Part shown: piece by piece, positions 15,896 through 24,736 of the stretch | Layout of the letters: every line of letters starts with the position of its first letter | Position numbering within the stretch: the first letter of the stretch is position 1 | Assembly: GCA_029262455.1 (NCBI GenBank) | Contig: JAJCZJ010000088.1 | Coordinates: 334,273-398,272, forward strand | From: Deltaproteobacteria bacterium | Lineage (GTDB): Bacteria; Desulfobacterota; Binatia; HRBIN30; CADEER01 | Direction: 5' to 3' | DNA: 64,000 nt | Notes under the pieces: model-generated | Told to the model about the DNA's origin: nothing | The model's input: the letters and a program-made list of their open reading frames with translations, nothing else | Databases searched by the model: none | Program-made: the position numbers and the translations under genes

Positions 15896-17394
15896 TGAAG
15901 CTCCCCCCTTTTCCACAGCGGTTGCGGATAAAACACCTGCTGCTCATCACCAACGCCTTCATTCTCGTTCTGGCGCTGCTCGGTCTCGTCTTTTTCCGGC
16001 TGTGGGATGGACACCTCGTCCGAGTGACCGAGCAGCGCCTGATCGCCGAGTCGGTATTGGTCGCCGAAGCCTTGCGCCACGAACTGAAAGGCGCCGGCGT
16101 CGAGGTGACGACCGCGTTTGCCACCCCCCGTCTCGAGCTCAACTACGATGTGGTCGAACGACAGAAGCCTGTATTTCCCTCGGAGGAAGTTCCCGCGACC
16201 AAGCCGCAACTAGCGAGCGCCGTCGCCGCACTCGCCGATTTCCTGGAAGACGCGCGCACCCGGGATCTAAGCTTCACGCAGATCCTCGACGCCTCGGGAT
16301 GCCGCGCCGAAGCTGCCCGGAAGAGGAAGTGCCTCGATAGCCAGCCAGAAGTCTTGCGTGCCCTGGGCGGCGAGTACGCCGCCGTCGCCCGGGCTCTACC
16401 GGAGAGCGCACCGTGGTGGGCCTGGAACGTGGCGGTCGCCACCGCGCTACCCATCCTTGGAAGTGATGGCGTCACGGCTGTCGTCCACATGGCGCGCAAC
16501 AGCTTCTCACCGTTCGAAGTGGTGTGGAATCTCCGCTGGACCGTCCTTCTCGGAACCCTCGCCTGCCTGGCGTTCACCTTTGCTTTGACCCACTTCTTCT
16601 CGCGCGTTATCTCGCGGCCGGTCAGTGCCTTGACCGAGTCGGCGAAGTGGATCTCGCGCGGCGAACCGAGGCGGCCGTTCACCCCGGACCGGTTCGCCCC
16701 CGCCGAGGTTCACGAGCTCGCCGGCGCACTCGATCAAATGACGCAAAAGCTGACCGAGCGAGCCGAGTACATCGCCGGCTTCGCCGCCAACGCCAGTCAC
16801 GAGCTGAAAACCCCCCTCACCGGGATCCGCGGCGCCGTCGAGCTGCTGCAAGAAGACTGGGACTCGATGCCGACGGAGCAGCGCGACCGCTTTTTGCAGA
16901 ACATCGACAGTGACGCGGAGCGCATGCAGCGTTTGGTAAGCCGTTTGCTCGAGCTCGCCAGGATCGAGAGCTCGACTGACGAGGTCGACCAAACCCCGCT
17001 GCGTGAAACGATCGAAGAGATTTGCAATGGATTTGGCGAACAAGTGCGCATCGATGTGTCGCAGGCGCCTCCGACGATCGCGATGAGCCGAGAACACCTG
17101 GAAACCGCCGTTCGCAATCTCGTCGACAACGCCGTACGCCACAGCGGAGGCAAGCCGGTCGACCTGCGCGTCTGGCACGACGGGACTCGCGTACAGATCG
17201 CCGTCAGCGATCGCGGCCACGGTATCAGCGCTGGCAATCTCGGCCGGATCTTCGACCGTTTCTTCACAACCGACCGAGACAACGGCGGCACCGGGCTCGG
17301 GCTCGCGATCGTCAAAGCGATCGCCGATCTGCGCGGAGGCGAGATCGCTGTCGTAAGCAACTCGAACGGGACCACCTTCACACTCGCCGTTTAG
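15895..17394 (+). CDS. sensor histidine kinase
   Basis: 499 residues. Transmembrane segments at about 14-36 and 215-237 enclose a periplasmic sensor region of about 180 residues without a family I can name; two cysteines (136, 146) are 10 apart. A HAMP linker follows, then HisKA with SHELKTPLTGIRG (His302), and an ATPase domain with NLVDNAVRHSGG, DRGHGIS and GTGLGLAIVKAI. It should phosphorylate the upstream regulator; ATG 15895 shares the A of the regulator's TGA. The signal is unknown. Confidence 0.93.
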   Translation: MKLPPFPQRLRIKHLLLITNAFILVLALLGLVFFRLWDGHLVRVTEQRLIAESVLVAEALRHELKGAGVEVTTAFATPRLELNYDVVERQKPVFPSEEVPATKPQLASAVAALADFLEDARTRDLSFTQILDASGCRAEAARKRKCLDSQPEVLRALGGEYAAVARALPESAPWWAWNVAVATALPILGSDGVTAVVHMARNSFSPFEVVWNLRWTVLLGTLACLAFTFALTHFFSRVISRPVSALTESAKWISRGEPRRPFTPDRFAPAEVHELAGALDQMTQKLTERAEYIAGFAANASHELKTPLTGIRGAVELLQEDWDSMPTEQRDRFLQNIDSDAERMQRLVSRLLELARIESSTDEVDQTPLRETIEEICNGFGEQVRIDVSQAPPTIAMSREHLETAVRNLVDNAVRHSGGKPVDLRVWHDGTRVQIAVSDRGHGISAGNLGRIFDRFFTTDRDNGGTGLGLAIVKAIADLRGGEIAVVSNSNGTTFTLAV

Positions 17395-17463
17395 CCGCCA
17401 CAAAATCGCTACCGGTTAGCAATACAGCGAAGAATCCACGAATAGTGCGGGCCGGAGGGAGCG

Positions 17464-19086
17464 ATGGTTGAAGTCGAAACCGAAGTCGCGATCATCGGCG
17501 GCGGTCCGGTGGGCTTGTGCCTGGCCGTCGAGCTGGGCTCGCGCGGTGTCCATTGTAAGGTGCTCGAGCAACGGCGGCGCGACGCGCCGGCGTTCCCGAC
17601 CGCCAACCATATCGGTGTGCGCACGATGGAACATCTGCGCCGACTGGGCCTGGCCGATGAGGTTCGAGCGGCGTTCCGTCCCGGCTGGGGCGGTCACTGG
17701 GTGGCGCTCACCTATCTTGGCGGACCGGAAGTGGCGCGGGTCGAGGATGCCCTCGCCGCGTCGTCGCCACGGCCCGACTCGCCCGAACACGAGGTCTGGG
17801 CGCCCAAGCCGTGCTTCGATCCGATCTTGGCTCGCGCCGCCGAGGGATTCGACACCGCCGACCTGTGTTACGGCGCGCGCGTAGACACGGTCGAGACGCA
17901 AACGGAGGGTGTCCTGTGTTGCGCTAGCGACGGGACACGCGTTCACGCCCGGTTCGCTGTCGCTTGCGACGGAGCAGGGGGCTCGGTGCGCCGCGCCCAC
18001 GGGATAGAGATGGTCGGTCCGCCGCCCATGCCTATACGGGTTCACTCCGCGCTTTTCCGATCACAACGCGTCGCCGACCTGGTCCCGGCCGCTGTCCAGT
18101 ACTCTCTGCTGGGTACACCTACTGGTCCGATCGAAACACCCGTTGGAGCAGGACTGATGGTGGCCGTAGACGGCTACGATCTCTGGCGTCTGCACGGACC
18201 GGGACTAGATGCCGAAGACGAGGCCGCCAGCTTGGCGCACCTAGTGGCCCTCGGTGCGGACGACGCGGAGATCCTTGCGATGAGCGCGTGGACGCCAAGT
18301 CAGGGCGTCAGCACGGATTTTCGCGTCGGCCGCATCTTCTTCGCCGGCGACGCAGCCCATGTAGCGACGCCCTTCGGAGGCCTCGGCGTCAACACCGGGA
18401 TGGCCGACGCCTTCGACCTCGGATGGAAGCTAGAGGCGAGTCTGCGCGGCTGGGGCGGACCGGCATTGCTCGAAGACAGCTACCACCACGAACGGCGCGG
18501 GGCGGCGCTCGATCTCTTGGGCTACCAAGGTGTCGACTATGCGGGAGACGAGCCGCAGCGCCTACGCTTGTCGCTGCCGATCTACGACGCGCCCGACGAG
18601 ACACTGTGGCAGCCGGGCGACGCCGGCACCGCCGCGCGACGCAGCTACGGAGCAGGGCTCGTCGCATCGCGCGGCGATGAGTATGAGAAACCTCAGATCG
18701 ATCTCGGCTATCGCTACGACGGGTCGCCCATCATCTGTGACGACGGATCGCCCGCGCCCGATCGGTCGAACCCGCGCGAATATAGCGCGACAGCGAAACC
18801 CGGAGGGCGAGCGCCGCACGTTCGGCTCGAGGACGGCCGGTCGACCCTCGATCTGTTCGGACCTGGTTTCACGTTGCTGCGAACCAGCCCTGCCGTGAAT
18901 CCTTCTCCATTCGAGGAGGCCGCGCGCCAACGCAACATGCCGCTGCGATTCGAAACAGCGCCCGAGGCGTCCAAGGAATATGGTAAGAAGTTCACGCTGA
19001 TTCGCCCCGACGGCTTCGTCGCCTGGCGAGGCGACAAGCTGCCGACAGCACCCGGCGCGATCTTGGATACCGTCCGCGGCGCCTAG
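17464..19086 (+). CDS. FAD-dependent aromatic-type monooxygenase
   Basis: 540 residues, typical of the PheA/TfdB (UbiH-like) group A flavin monooxygenases. An N-terminal Rossmann motif GGGPVGLCLAVELGSRG (about 13-29), the mid DG-type motif VACDGAGGSVRRAHG, and the GD motif GDAAHVATPFGGLGVNTGMA (about 298-317) all bind FAD. The C-terminal 150 residues form the thioredoxin-like domain common in this class. It likely hydroxylates a phenolic or polyketide substrate with NAD(P)H and O2. GGAGGGA precedes ATG 17464. The two-component pair just upstream on the same strand is a possible regulator. Confidence 0.9.
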   Translation: MVEVETEVAIIGGGPVGLCLAVELGSRGVHCKVLEQRRRDAPAFPTANHIGVRTMEHLRRLGLADEVRAAFRPGWGGHWVALTYLGGPEVARVEDALAASSPRPDSPEHEVWAPKPCFDPILARAAEGFDTADLCYGARVDTVETQTEGVLCCASDGTRVHARFAVACDGAGGSVRRAHGIEMVGPPPMPIRVHSALFRSQRVADLVPAAVQYSLLGTPTGPIETPVGAGLMVAVDGYDLWRLHGPGLDAEDEAASLAHLVALGADDAEILAMSAWTPSQGVSTDFRVGRIFFAGDAAHVATPFGGLGVNTGMADAFDLGWKLEASLRGWGGPALLEDSYHHERRGAALDLLGYQGVDYAGDEPQRLRLSLPIYDAPDETLWQPGDAGTAARRSYGAGLVASRGDEYEKPQIDLGYRYDGSPIICDDGSPAPDRSNPREYSATAKPGGRAPHVRLEDGRSTLDLFGPGFTLLRTSPAVNPSPFEEAARQRNMPLRFETAPEASKEYGKKFTLIRPDGFVAWRGDKLPTAPGAILDTVRGA

Positions 19087-19404
19087 CCGTCCGGTGAAAC
19101 GGTACAGACTCCCCCGCTCCCTACAGACAATTCCAGCGGCCCACCCGATGGAACCCCCATCCCCCATTCATTTACTTCGTCAATTTGGCTAATGCCACTA
19201 TGAGAAGTGGGAATCCGGAACAAATCTCACTGAATACGAAATTTCGCCGCGACCATTCACGCGACCCACACAACCCGGCTCGGGAAAAACGGCAGCAACG
19301 GGCCCGATGCATCCCCGACTGGATTCGCGTTTGGCGACGTGGCATGATCGTCCCCTTTCCCGGCGTTGTGCTGGGCTGCAAAGCGTTAGAGGAGCTTTCC
19401 GAAC
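19087..19404. other. intergenic region, no feature seen
   Basis: No convincing gene, hairpin or repeat. The leader of the next gene contains GAGGAG at 19389-19394, its ribosome site. Confidence 0.4.
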
Positions 19405-19680
19405 ATGGCCAGCAACAAGGGCACCTGCAAGGCCGATAGCTGCGATAAGGACGTACGAGCCAAGGGCTACTGCGACCAGCACTACCGAAAGTGGCGAAAA
19501 GGGTCGATGGGCAAGCCCCGTCATCGGGCCTGCAACGCCGACGACTGCGGAAAAATTCCTTACCGACGCGGTCTTTGTGAAGAGCATTACAACAAGAACT
19601 TCGGCAAGAAACCGGTGGAGCCAGCCGCAGCCGAGGCCGCGCCTGCCGCGGCACCAGCCGAAGAGGCAGCCACAGAGTAG
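19405..19680 (+). CDS. small zinc-cluster protein with duplicated C-C-C-H motif
   Basis: 91 residues. Two copies of the same motif are visible: CKADSCDKDVRAKGYCDQHY (8-27) and CNADDCGKIPYRRGLCEEHY (42-61), each C-x4-C-x8/9-C-x2-H, which should hold one zinc each. Basic residues (YRKWRKGSMGKPRHR) lie between them, and an Ala/Glu/Pro-rich tail ends the protein. Similar small proteins occur in delta-proteobacteria, sometimes labelled vegetative proteins. RNA or DNA binding is plausible but not shown. It sits 60 bases upstream of rpmH, where dnaA often lies in other genomes. Confidence 0.75.
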   Translation: MASNKGTCKADSCDKDVRAKGYCDQHYRKWRKGSMGKPRHRACNADDCGKIPYRRGLCEEHYNKNFGKKPVEPAAAEAAPAAAPAEEAATE

Positions 19681-19740
19681 ACTAGGGACCACTCCATTTG
19701 GTGGCGCTGATGCCGCCTTATCAAACATTCCGGGGATGCG

Positions 19741-19899
19741 ATGAAGCGCACATTTCAGCCAAGCAATCGGCGTCGCAAACGACGCCACGGGTTTCGGTCT
19801 CGCATGAGCACTCCAGGTGGACGCCGAGTGCTCAAGCGTCGGCGAGCCAAGGGCCGTAAGCGGCTCGCTGCCGTCATTCCGCCAAAACAGCCGTTTTGA
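19741..19899 (+). CDS. rpmH: 50S ribosomal protein L34
   Basis: 52 residues. The sequence [19 protein letters not shown] and the later [16 protein letters not shown] are diagnostic for L34. The C-terminus is extended by about eight residues ([10 protein letters not shown]) compared with the usual 44-46. Its stop overlaps the TTG start of rnpA by four bases. Confidence 0.98.
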   Translation: MKRTFQPSNRRRKRRHGFRSRMSTPGGRRVLKRRRAKGRKRLAAVIPPKQPF

Positions 19900-20255
19900 T
19901 CGCGGACTCGACGGTCGAAGAGCGGTCTGAGCACTACCCCCGACGATTTCGAATCCGCAAACGCCGCGAGTATTTGGCGTTGCAGCGGGGTGGTAAGCGC
20001 CGCCGGTCGGAACACTTCACCGTGATCTCACGGGCGCGTAGCAATGCGTCTTCGCGGCTCGGAATCACCACCAGTCGTAAGGTCGGAAATGCACCTCGCC
20101 GCAACCGCATTCGACGCATGGTCCGCGAATTCTTCCGGCGCAATCGGACAGCGATTTCGCCACCACGGGACGTGCTCGTCATCGCACGGCCCGGCGCCCA
20201 TGCCATCGCCTACGGTGATGTAGAGCGCGAACTGCGTGGCGCGATTCAGATTTGA
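19896..20255 (+). CDS. rnpA: ribonuclease P protein component
   Basis: 119 residues, normal size. The family signature is the basic segment [20 protein letters not shown] (61-80), which binds the RNase P RNA and the pre-tRNA leader. The start is TTG at 19896, sharing TTGA with the end of rpmH, as is common for this pair. It helps the catalytic RNA mature tRNA 5' ends. Confidence 0.96.
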   Translation: MIADSTVEERSEHYPRRFRIRKRREYLALQRGGKRRRSEHFTVISRARSNASSRLGITTSRKVGNAPRRNRIRRMVREFFRRNRTAISPPRDVLVIARPGAHAIAYGDVERELRGAIQI

Positions 20256-20258
20256 GCC

Positions 20259-20495
20259 ATGTCGATCTTCCAACGCCTCGCCATCTTTCTGATTCGGGTC
20301 TATCAACTAGGCGTGTCCCCTCTTCTTGGTTCGAATTGTCGCTTTCACCCAACTTGCTCGACGTACGCCTCTGACTCTGTAAGAGCCTTCGGAATCTTCA
20401 AAGGAACAGCTCTAGCACTGCGCCGCCTCAGCCGCTGTCATCCGCTCAGCGCCGGTGGTTACGACCCGGTAAAGCGCGTAACGCCTGGAAGCTAA
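20259..20495 (+). CDS. yidD: membrane protein insertion efficiency factor YidD
   Basis: 78 residues. The YidD core LIRVYQLGVSPLLGSNCRFH and PTCSTYASDSVRAFG are intact, with the three conserved cysteines (27, 33 and 60) and the C-terminal HPLSAGGYDPV. A short amphipathic protein at the inner membrane that aids YidC-dependent insertion. It lies 3 bases after rnpA and 1 base before yidC. Confidence 0.97.
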   Translation: MSIFQRLAIFLIRVYQLGVSPLLGSNCRFHPTCSTYASDSVRAFGIFKGTALALRRLSRCHPLSAGGYDPVKRVTPGS

Positions 20496-20496
20496 T

Positions 20497-22191
20497 ATGG
20501 AACGCAACGCTCTTCTCGCAGTCGTACTCTCGTTACTCATCCTGGTGCTGTGGAACGAGTTCGTCGTCAAACAGTACGCCCCACCCCCAGCCCCGGTCGA
20601 CAGCGAAACCTTGCCGCAACGCGACCCACGCTCGATCGACCCGCAACCGCAAGCACCGACGGCACCAAGCGCTCCCGAAGCACCTGGCGCACCGGAGCGA
20701 GTCACTGCTCAACCGGCGACGGCCGCCGGCATCGGGGGGTCGGACGTCGTCGTTGAATCCGATCTCTTCCGCGCGGTCTTCACAACTCTCGGCGCCCGCC
20801 TCAAGAGCCTAGAACTGAAGAATTATCGAGCGAACATTCGAGAGAACAGCGCTGCGCAGAATCTGGTCAACACACTACCCGGGGCGACTCTACCGCTCGG
20901 TGTGCATTTGCGCGGCGGTACGGAGTCCAAAGACGACGCGTCCGTCCTGTATGAGGCCTCGGCAAAATCCCGTTCCGTCAGCGGCTCCCAGAGTGAAACG
21001 ATCGAATTCGTCGGTTCGCTCGGCGGCGCCCAGATCACCAAGAGGTTCGAGATCACAGGCGACGTCTACCTGTGGCGCGCTACGGTCGAGGTGTCGAATC
21101 CGCCCGCATTTGCCTCCGAGATCGGCATTACCTGGGACGGCTCTCTGGAAGATGCCGGCCGTTACGGATCTACCGACACCTCTGCCGCCTTTCCGTTCAA
21201 CAATATCCTCGCACTCGAGGACGACACCCTCCAAACCAATGCCCGTTCCGATCTGATCATCGATGCGGAAAACGCCGGGGCATCCTTCAACGGTCCCACA
21301 GAGTGGATCGGCTTTAGCGGTCAGTATTTCTTCTCGGGCCTCATCAGCGGTGGAGAGCCAAGCGACCAACACGTCCGCGCCTGGGCCGGCAACAAGGACA
21401 ACCGCGTCCGTGCGATGATGCGTTTTGTCGGCCAGACCGAGCGCGCCGAACTTCTAATCTACACCGGCCCCAAAGACATTGATCTGCTGGAGGCGTCCGG
21501 GCACTCCCTGCGCCGTGCGCTCGACCTCGGCTGGTTCACGGTCGTTGCGTTGCCGATGCTGCAGTTCTTGCGCTTCCTGTACCAATTCACGGGGAACTAC
21601 GGCGTCAACATCATCCTCCTCACGATCCTGATCAAGATCCTATTCTACCCTCTGACAAAAAAGAGCTTTCAATCCATGAAGGCGATGCAGAAACTGCAGC
21701 CGCGCATGGAGCGCCTCAAGGAAAACTACAAGGACAAACCCGACGAGCTCAACAAGGCCGTCATGGAAATGTACCGAGAGGAAGGCGTCAATCCGCTCGG
21801 CGGCTGCCTGCCTATGTTTCTCCAGATTCCCGTCTTTGTGGGCCTCTACAACGCTCTTCTCAACGCTGTCGAGCTGCGCCACGCGCCGTTCGCAGGATGG
21901 ATTCAAGACCTAGCCGCGCCAGACCGATTGGGGTCGATGCAACTCCCCTTCGTCACCGGTGCGGGGATTCCGATCCTGACGTTGATCATGGGCGCCAGCA
22001 TGCTCATCCAGCAGAAGATGACGCCGACCACGACGGCAGATCCGATGCAGCAGAGGATGATGATGCTGATGCCCGTTGTCTTCACGTTTATGTTCATCAA
22101 CTTCCCAGCTGGGCTGGTCCTCTACTGGCTCGTCAACAATATCCTGACCATCGGCCAGCAGTACATGATCAACCGGCAGCAGGACGCCTGA
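20497..22191 (+). CDS. yidC: membrane protein insertase YidC
   Basis: 564 residues, gram-negative type. TM1 (about 5-24) is followed by a Pro-rich linker and the periplasmic P1 domain (about 75-340). The C-terminal core has five helices, with the cytosolic hairpin MKAMQKLQPRMERLKENYKD and then GGCLPMFLQIPVFVGLYNAL, the conserved insertase motifs. It inserts and folds inner-membrane proteins with or without SecYEG, including ATP synthase subunits. The last residues lack the strongly basic tail seen in some marine bacteria. Confidence 0.98.
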   Translation: MERNALLAVVLSLLILVLWNEFVVKQYAPPPAPVDSETLPQRDPRSIDPQPQAPTAPSAPEAPGAPERVTAQPATAAGIGGSDVVVESDLFRAVFTTLGARLKSLELKNYRANIRENSAAQNLVNTLPGATLPLGVHLRGGTESKDDASVLYEASAKSRSVSGSQSETIEFVGSLGGAQITKRFEITGDVYLWRATVEVSNPPAFASEIGITWDGSLEDAGRYGSTDTSAAFPFNNILALEDDTLQTNARSDLIIDAENAGASFNGPTEWIGFSGQYFFSGLISGGEPSDQHVRAWAGNKDNRVRAMMRFVGQTERAELLIYTGPKDIDLLEASGHSLRRALDLGWFTVVALPMLQFLRFLYQFTGNYGVNIILLTILIKILFYPLTKKSFQSMKAMQKLQPRMERLKENYKDKPDELNKAVMEMYREEGVNPLGGCLPMFLQIPVFVGLYNALLNAVELRHAPFAGWIQDLAAPDRLGSMQLPFVTGAGIPILTLIMGASMLIQQKMTPTTTADPMQQRMMMLMPVVFTFMFINFPAGLVLYWLVNNILTIGQQYMINRQQDA

Positions 22192-22212
22192 CAAATCCGC
22201 GGGGGGGAACAA

Positions 22213-23052
22213 ATGGAGTACGTCGAAGCAGAAGGGCGCAGCATCGACGCCGCCATCGACACGGCGCTCAGCCAGCTCGGCGTGTCCAGGGAAAAGGTCG
22301 ATGTCGAGATTCTGGCCAACGCGACCAAAGGATTGTTCGGCCTAGGCGGAAAGAAGGCCCGAGTTCGGGCAACGCTGCGCGCACCTATTTCGATCACCGA
22401 GGAAGAAAGCCACCCGCCCGACAGGCCCAACAGGCCCGCACCGGCAAAGGACGGCAAGGGGAAGGCTCCGCAAGCCGCTGCATCCGCCAAAGCTCCGGGC
22501 CGTGCGCGCACCAAGCGACCTCGCGACGAACAAAAGAAAGAGTCTCGTCCGCCTCGCCAGCGCCGCGAGGAATCTGACAACCGACCAGCCCGACCAATCG
22601 ACGAGGCGACTCTCGAGAACGCACGCGCCGTACTCGAACAAACAATCCGATTGATCGGGACCGACGCCTCGGTACAGATCTCACGCGATGACCTCGGCAT
22701 CGGGCTGCTGATCGAAGGCGACGAGAGCGGTATTCTGATTGGCCGACGCGGTCAAACCCTCGACGCACTCGAGTACATGATCAACCGCGTCGCCTCACGC
22801 GATACCGGGCACACAACCCGCATTGTCGTCGACTCACACAGTTATCGACAACGCCGTCGTGAATCGCTCGAAGCCCTGGCCAAGCGCATGGGCGAGCGGG
22901 CCATCGAACGTGGCAAGCCCGTTACGATGAACCCGATGAGCCCACGCGATCGCCGCATCGTTCATCTCGCCCTGCAAGACGAGACCGGCCTCGAGACCCG
23001 CAGCGCAGGAAAAGGTTACTTCCGAAAACTACTCGTCGTTCCGAAACGCTAG
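22213..23052 (+). CDS. khpB: RNA-binding protein KhpB (Jag)
   Basis: 279 residues. Jag_N domain at 1-58 (EGRSIDAAIDTALSQLGV, KGLFGLGGKKARVRA), a basic Pro/Lys/Arg-rich disordered linker to about 130, a KH domain (LIEGDESGILIGRRGQTLDAL) and an R3H domain (NPMSPRDRRIVHLAL). Jag/KhpB binds many mRNAs with KhpA and affects cell division and elongation in Gram-positives. It directly follows yidC, the conserved order. The stop overlaps by four bases the stop of the convergent GT39-type gene. Confidence 0.95.
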   Translation: MEYVEAEGRSIDAAIDTALSQLGVSREKVDVEILANATKGLFGLGGKKARVRATLRAPISITEEESHPPDRPNRPAPAKDGKGKAPQAAASAKAPGRARTKRPRDEQKKESRPPRQRREESDNRPARPIDEATLENARAVLEQTIRLIGTDASVQISRDDLGIGLLIEGDESGILIGRRGQTLDALEYMINRVASRDTGHTTRIVVDSHSYRQRRRESLEALAKRMGERAIERGKPVTMNPMSPRDRRIVHLALQDETGLETRSAGKGYFRKLLVVPKR

Positions 23053-24677
23053 AAGGCGCCGGCCTCGCGCGGGTCAAACGTGAGTAATCCTAGACGCGGA
23101 TGTGCCTCGCCTACGACGAGACCGCGGCGTTGCATCCCCTTCACCAGCAGGTTGTCCATCGCATCAATGGCCAGAACATCGCTCTTGCTGGCGTGCTTTC
23201 CGAAGAGCACATGGATACGAGCCGTCGGCGATCGCCGGGCGGCTAGGACGTCGTCTACTTCTGCGGCGATCGCCCGCGGGCTACGGTCAACCAGCGCCGC
23301 GTCGAGACTTGCCGGCGTTCGCTCGGTAGCCCTCGGATACATGAGACAAGCGAAAGAAATACGGTCGTCGCGACAAACAACACCGGTGCGAACGATGCCC
23401 ATCTTCCGCAACTCATAGAAGAGCGGAAGACCGAGCAGGTTCGTGGCCACGACGACGTCGCCGTTCGAAACACCCCGCATCAGCGCCGCCGCGACCGCTC
23501 GGTTGCCACCACCGCCGGCTGTGCTGTGATAGTTCCACAACTGCACCGAGACTGGGACTAGGTACGCCACCAAAACACCAAGGGCCAGTCGGGGTATCCA
23601 CTCTCGCAGAGCTCCTAGGCCAAGTCCCAGCACCAGAACAAGGGCGGGCAACGCAACCAGATCGTAGCGCCCGACAACGTAGATCGGTCGGATCCACGAC
23701 ATCAGCCATAGGCTCCCCAGTGAGCCAATGAAACACGCGATCAAGAACCCGCCCGCCGCGCGGCGACCTGTGCCAGTGCGCAAATTCGCCGCAAAAGAAA
23801 GTACGAGGCAAGCGCCGACACCGGCGATGCGCAAGAGCGGAGAGACCGTTTCGGAAAACGCCTTGAGGCGAATCGGTACGAATCCCTCGTGCGGACCTAT
23901 CGTCAAGACTTCGAACGATTTCGGTACAGCCAATAGCGGCGGCGTGGCCGCAAATATCTCGGCGATCCACTGGGTACCGGTGTTCGGATGCGAATGGACC
24001 AAGAAGCTCCAGACGAGCCAGGGAGTGACGAGGACGACCGCTCCGAACACCCCCGCCAAGTACCCGCGCCAACGACTCGGATTCGCTAGGAGCAGTACCG
24101 CGGTTGGGGCGAGCGCGAAGAGACTGAGATAGTGAGACAGCATCGCCGCCGCGCTCGCCACGGAGAACCAAGCCCAGCCGCGGCGTCGATCTTGCTCGGT
24201 CGCACGCCAAACACAGCCATACGCGAGCACCAAGAAGAGGACTGCAAACGAATAGGCGCGAGCTTCCTGCGAGTAGTAAACATGAATCGGCGACAGCGCC
24301 GCGAACAATGCCGCAAAAAGACCGACCTCGCGATCGCCCCCTGATACCTTCCGCGCCGACCAAAACGCCGCCACCACAAACGCGACTCCAGCAATAGCGG
24401 AAGGGAAGCGCAGAGCTGTCGCACCAAGGCCGGCAATCTGCGACCAGAGCCACAGGGAAACGTAATATAGCGGCGGAGTGTGTGCGATCGTCAGCTGTTC
24501 GACGACTTCGCCCGCCGCGACGATATGAAAGGATGCCGCTTCATCGAGCCACACGTCGCGCGTACCCAGATTCAACAGGCGCACCGTTGCGGCAATCAAT
24601 AGCAGTACCGCCGCTGGCAGGATCGAAGCTCGCCCGGCAACTTTACCACTGGTCGTAGCGCTACTCACGGTCCCCAA
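23049..24677 (-). CDS. GT39/ArnT-like membrane glycosyltransferase
   Basis: About 542 residues with 10-12 hydrophobic segments. The first periplasmic loop reads RDVWLDEAASFHIV, with the Asp-Glu pair expected of GT-C enzymes that use a polyprenyl-phosphate sugar donor, and a later HTPPLYYVSLWLW motif is typical of the family. It would transfer a sugar on the outer face of the inner membrane to lipid or protein. The start is a TTG (24677); GTG 24668 is an alternative. It runs against jag. Confidence 0.85.
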   Translation of the reverse strand: MGTVSSATTSGKVAGRASILPAAVLLLIAATVRLLNLGTRDVWLDEAASFHIVAAGEVVEQLTIAHTPPLYYVSLWLWSQIAGLGATALRFPSAIAGVAFVVAAFWSARKVSGGDREVGLFAALFAALSPIHVYYSQEARAYSFAVLFLVLAYGCVWRATEQDRRRGWAWFSVASAAAMLSHYLSLFALAPTAVLLLANPSRWRGYLAGVFGAVVLVTPWLVWSFLVHSHPNTGTQWIAEIFAATPPLLAVPKSFEVLTIGPHEGFVPIRLKAFSETVSPLLRIAGVGACLVLSFAANLRTGTGRRAAGGFLIACFIGSLGSLWLMSWIRPIYVVGRYDLVALPALVLVLGLGLGALREWIPRLALGVLVAYLVPVSVQLWNYHSTAGGGGNRAVAAALMRGVSNGDVVVATNLLGLPLFYELRKMGIVRTGVVCRDDRISFACLMYPRATERTPASLDAALVDRSPRAIAAEVDDVLAARRSPTARIHVLFGKHASKSDVLAIDAMDNLLVKGMQRRGLVVGEAHPRLGLLTFDPREAGAF

Positions 24678-24736
24678 ACAATATCTCGAGCCCGTACGGT
24701 CTACGCAAAGAGCTCGCGCCGCACACGGCGCGCCAA

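Noticed and set aside
19198-19788. 196-codon minus-strand frame across rpmH leader
   Set aside because: It is antisense to the zinc-cluster gene, which has a good ribosome site and duplicated motif.
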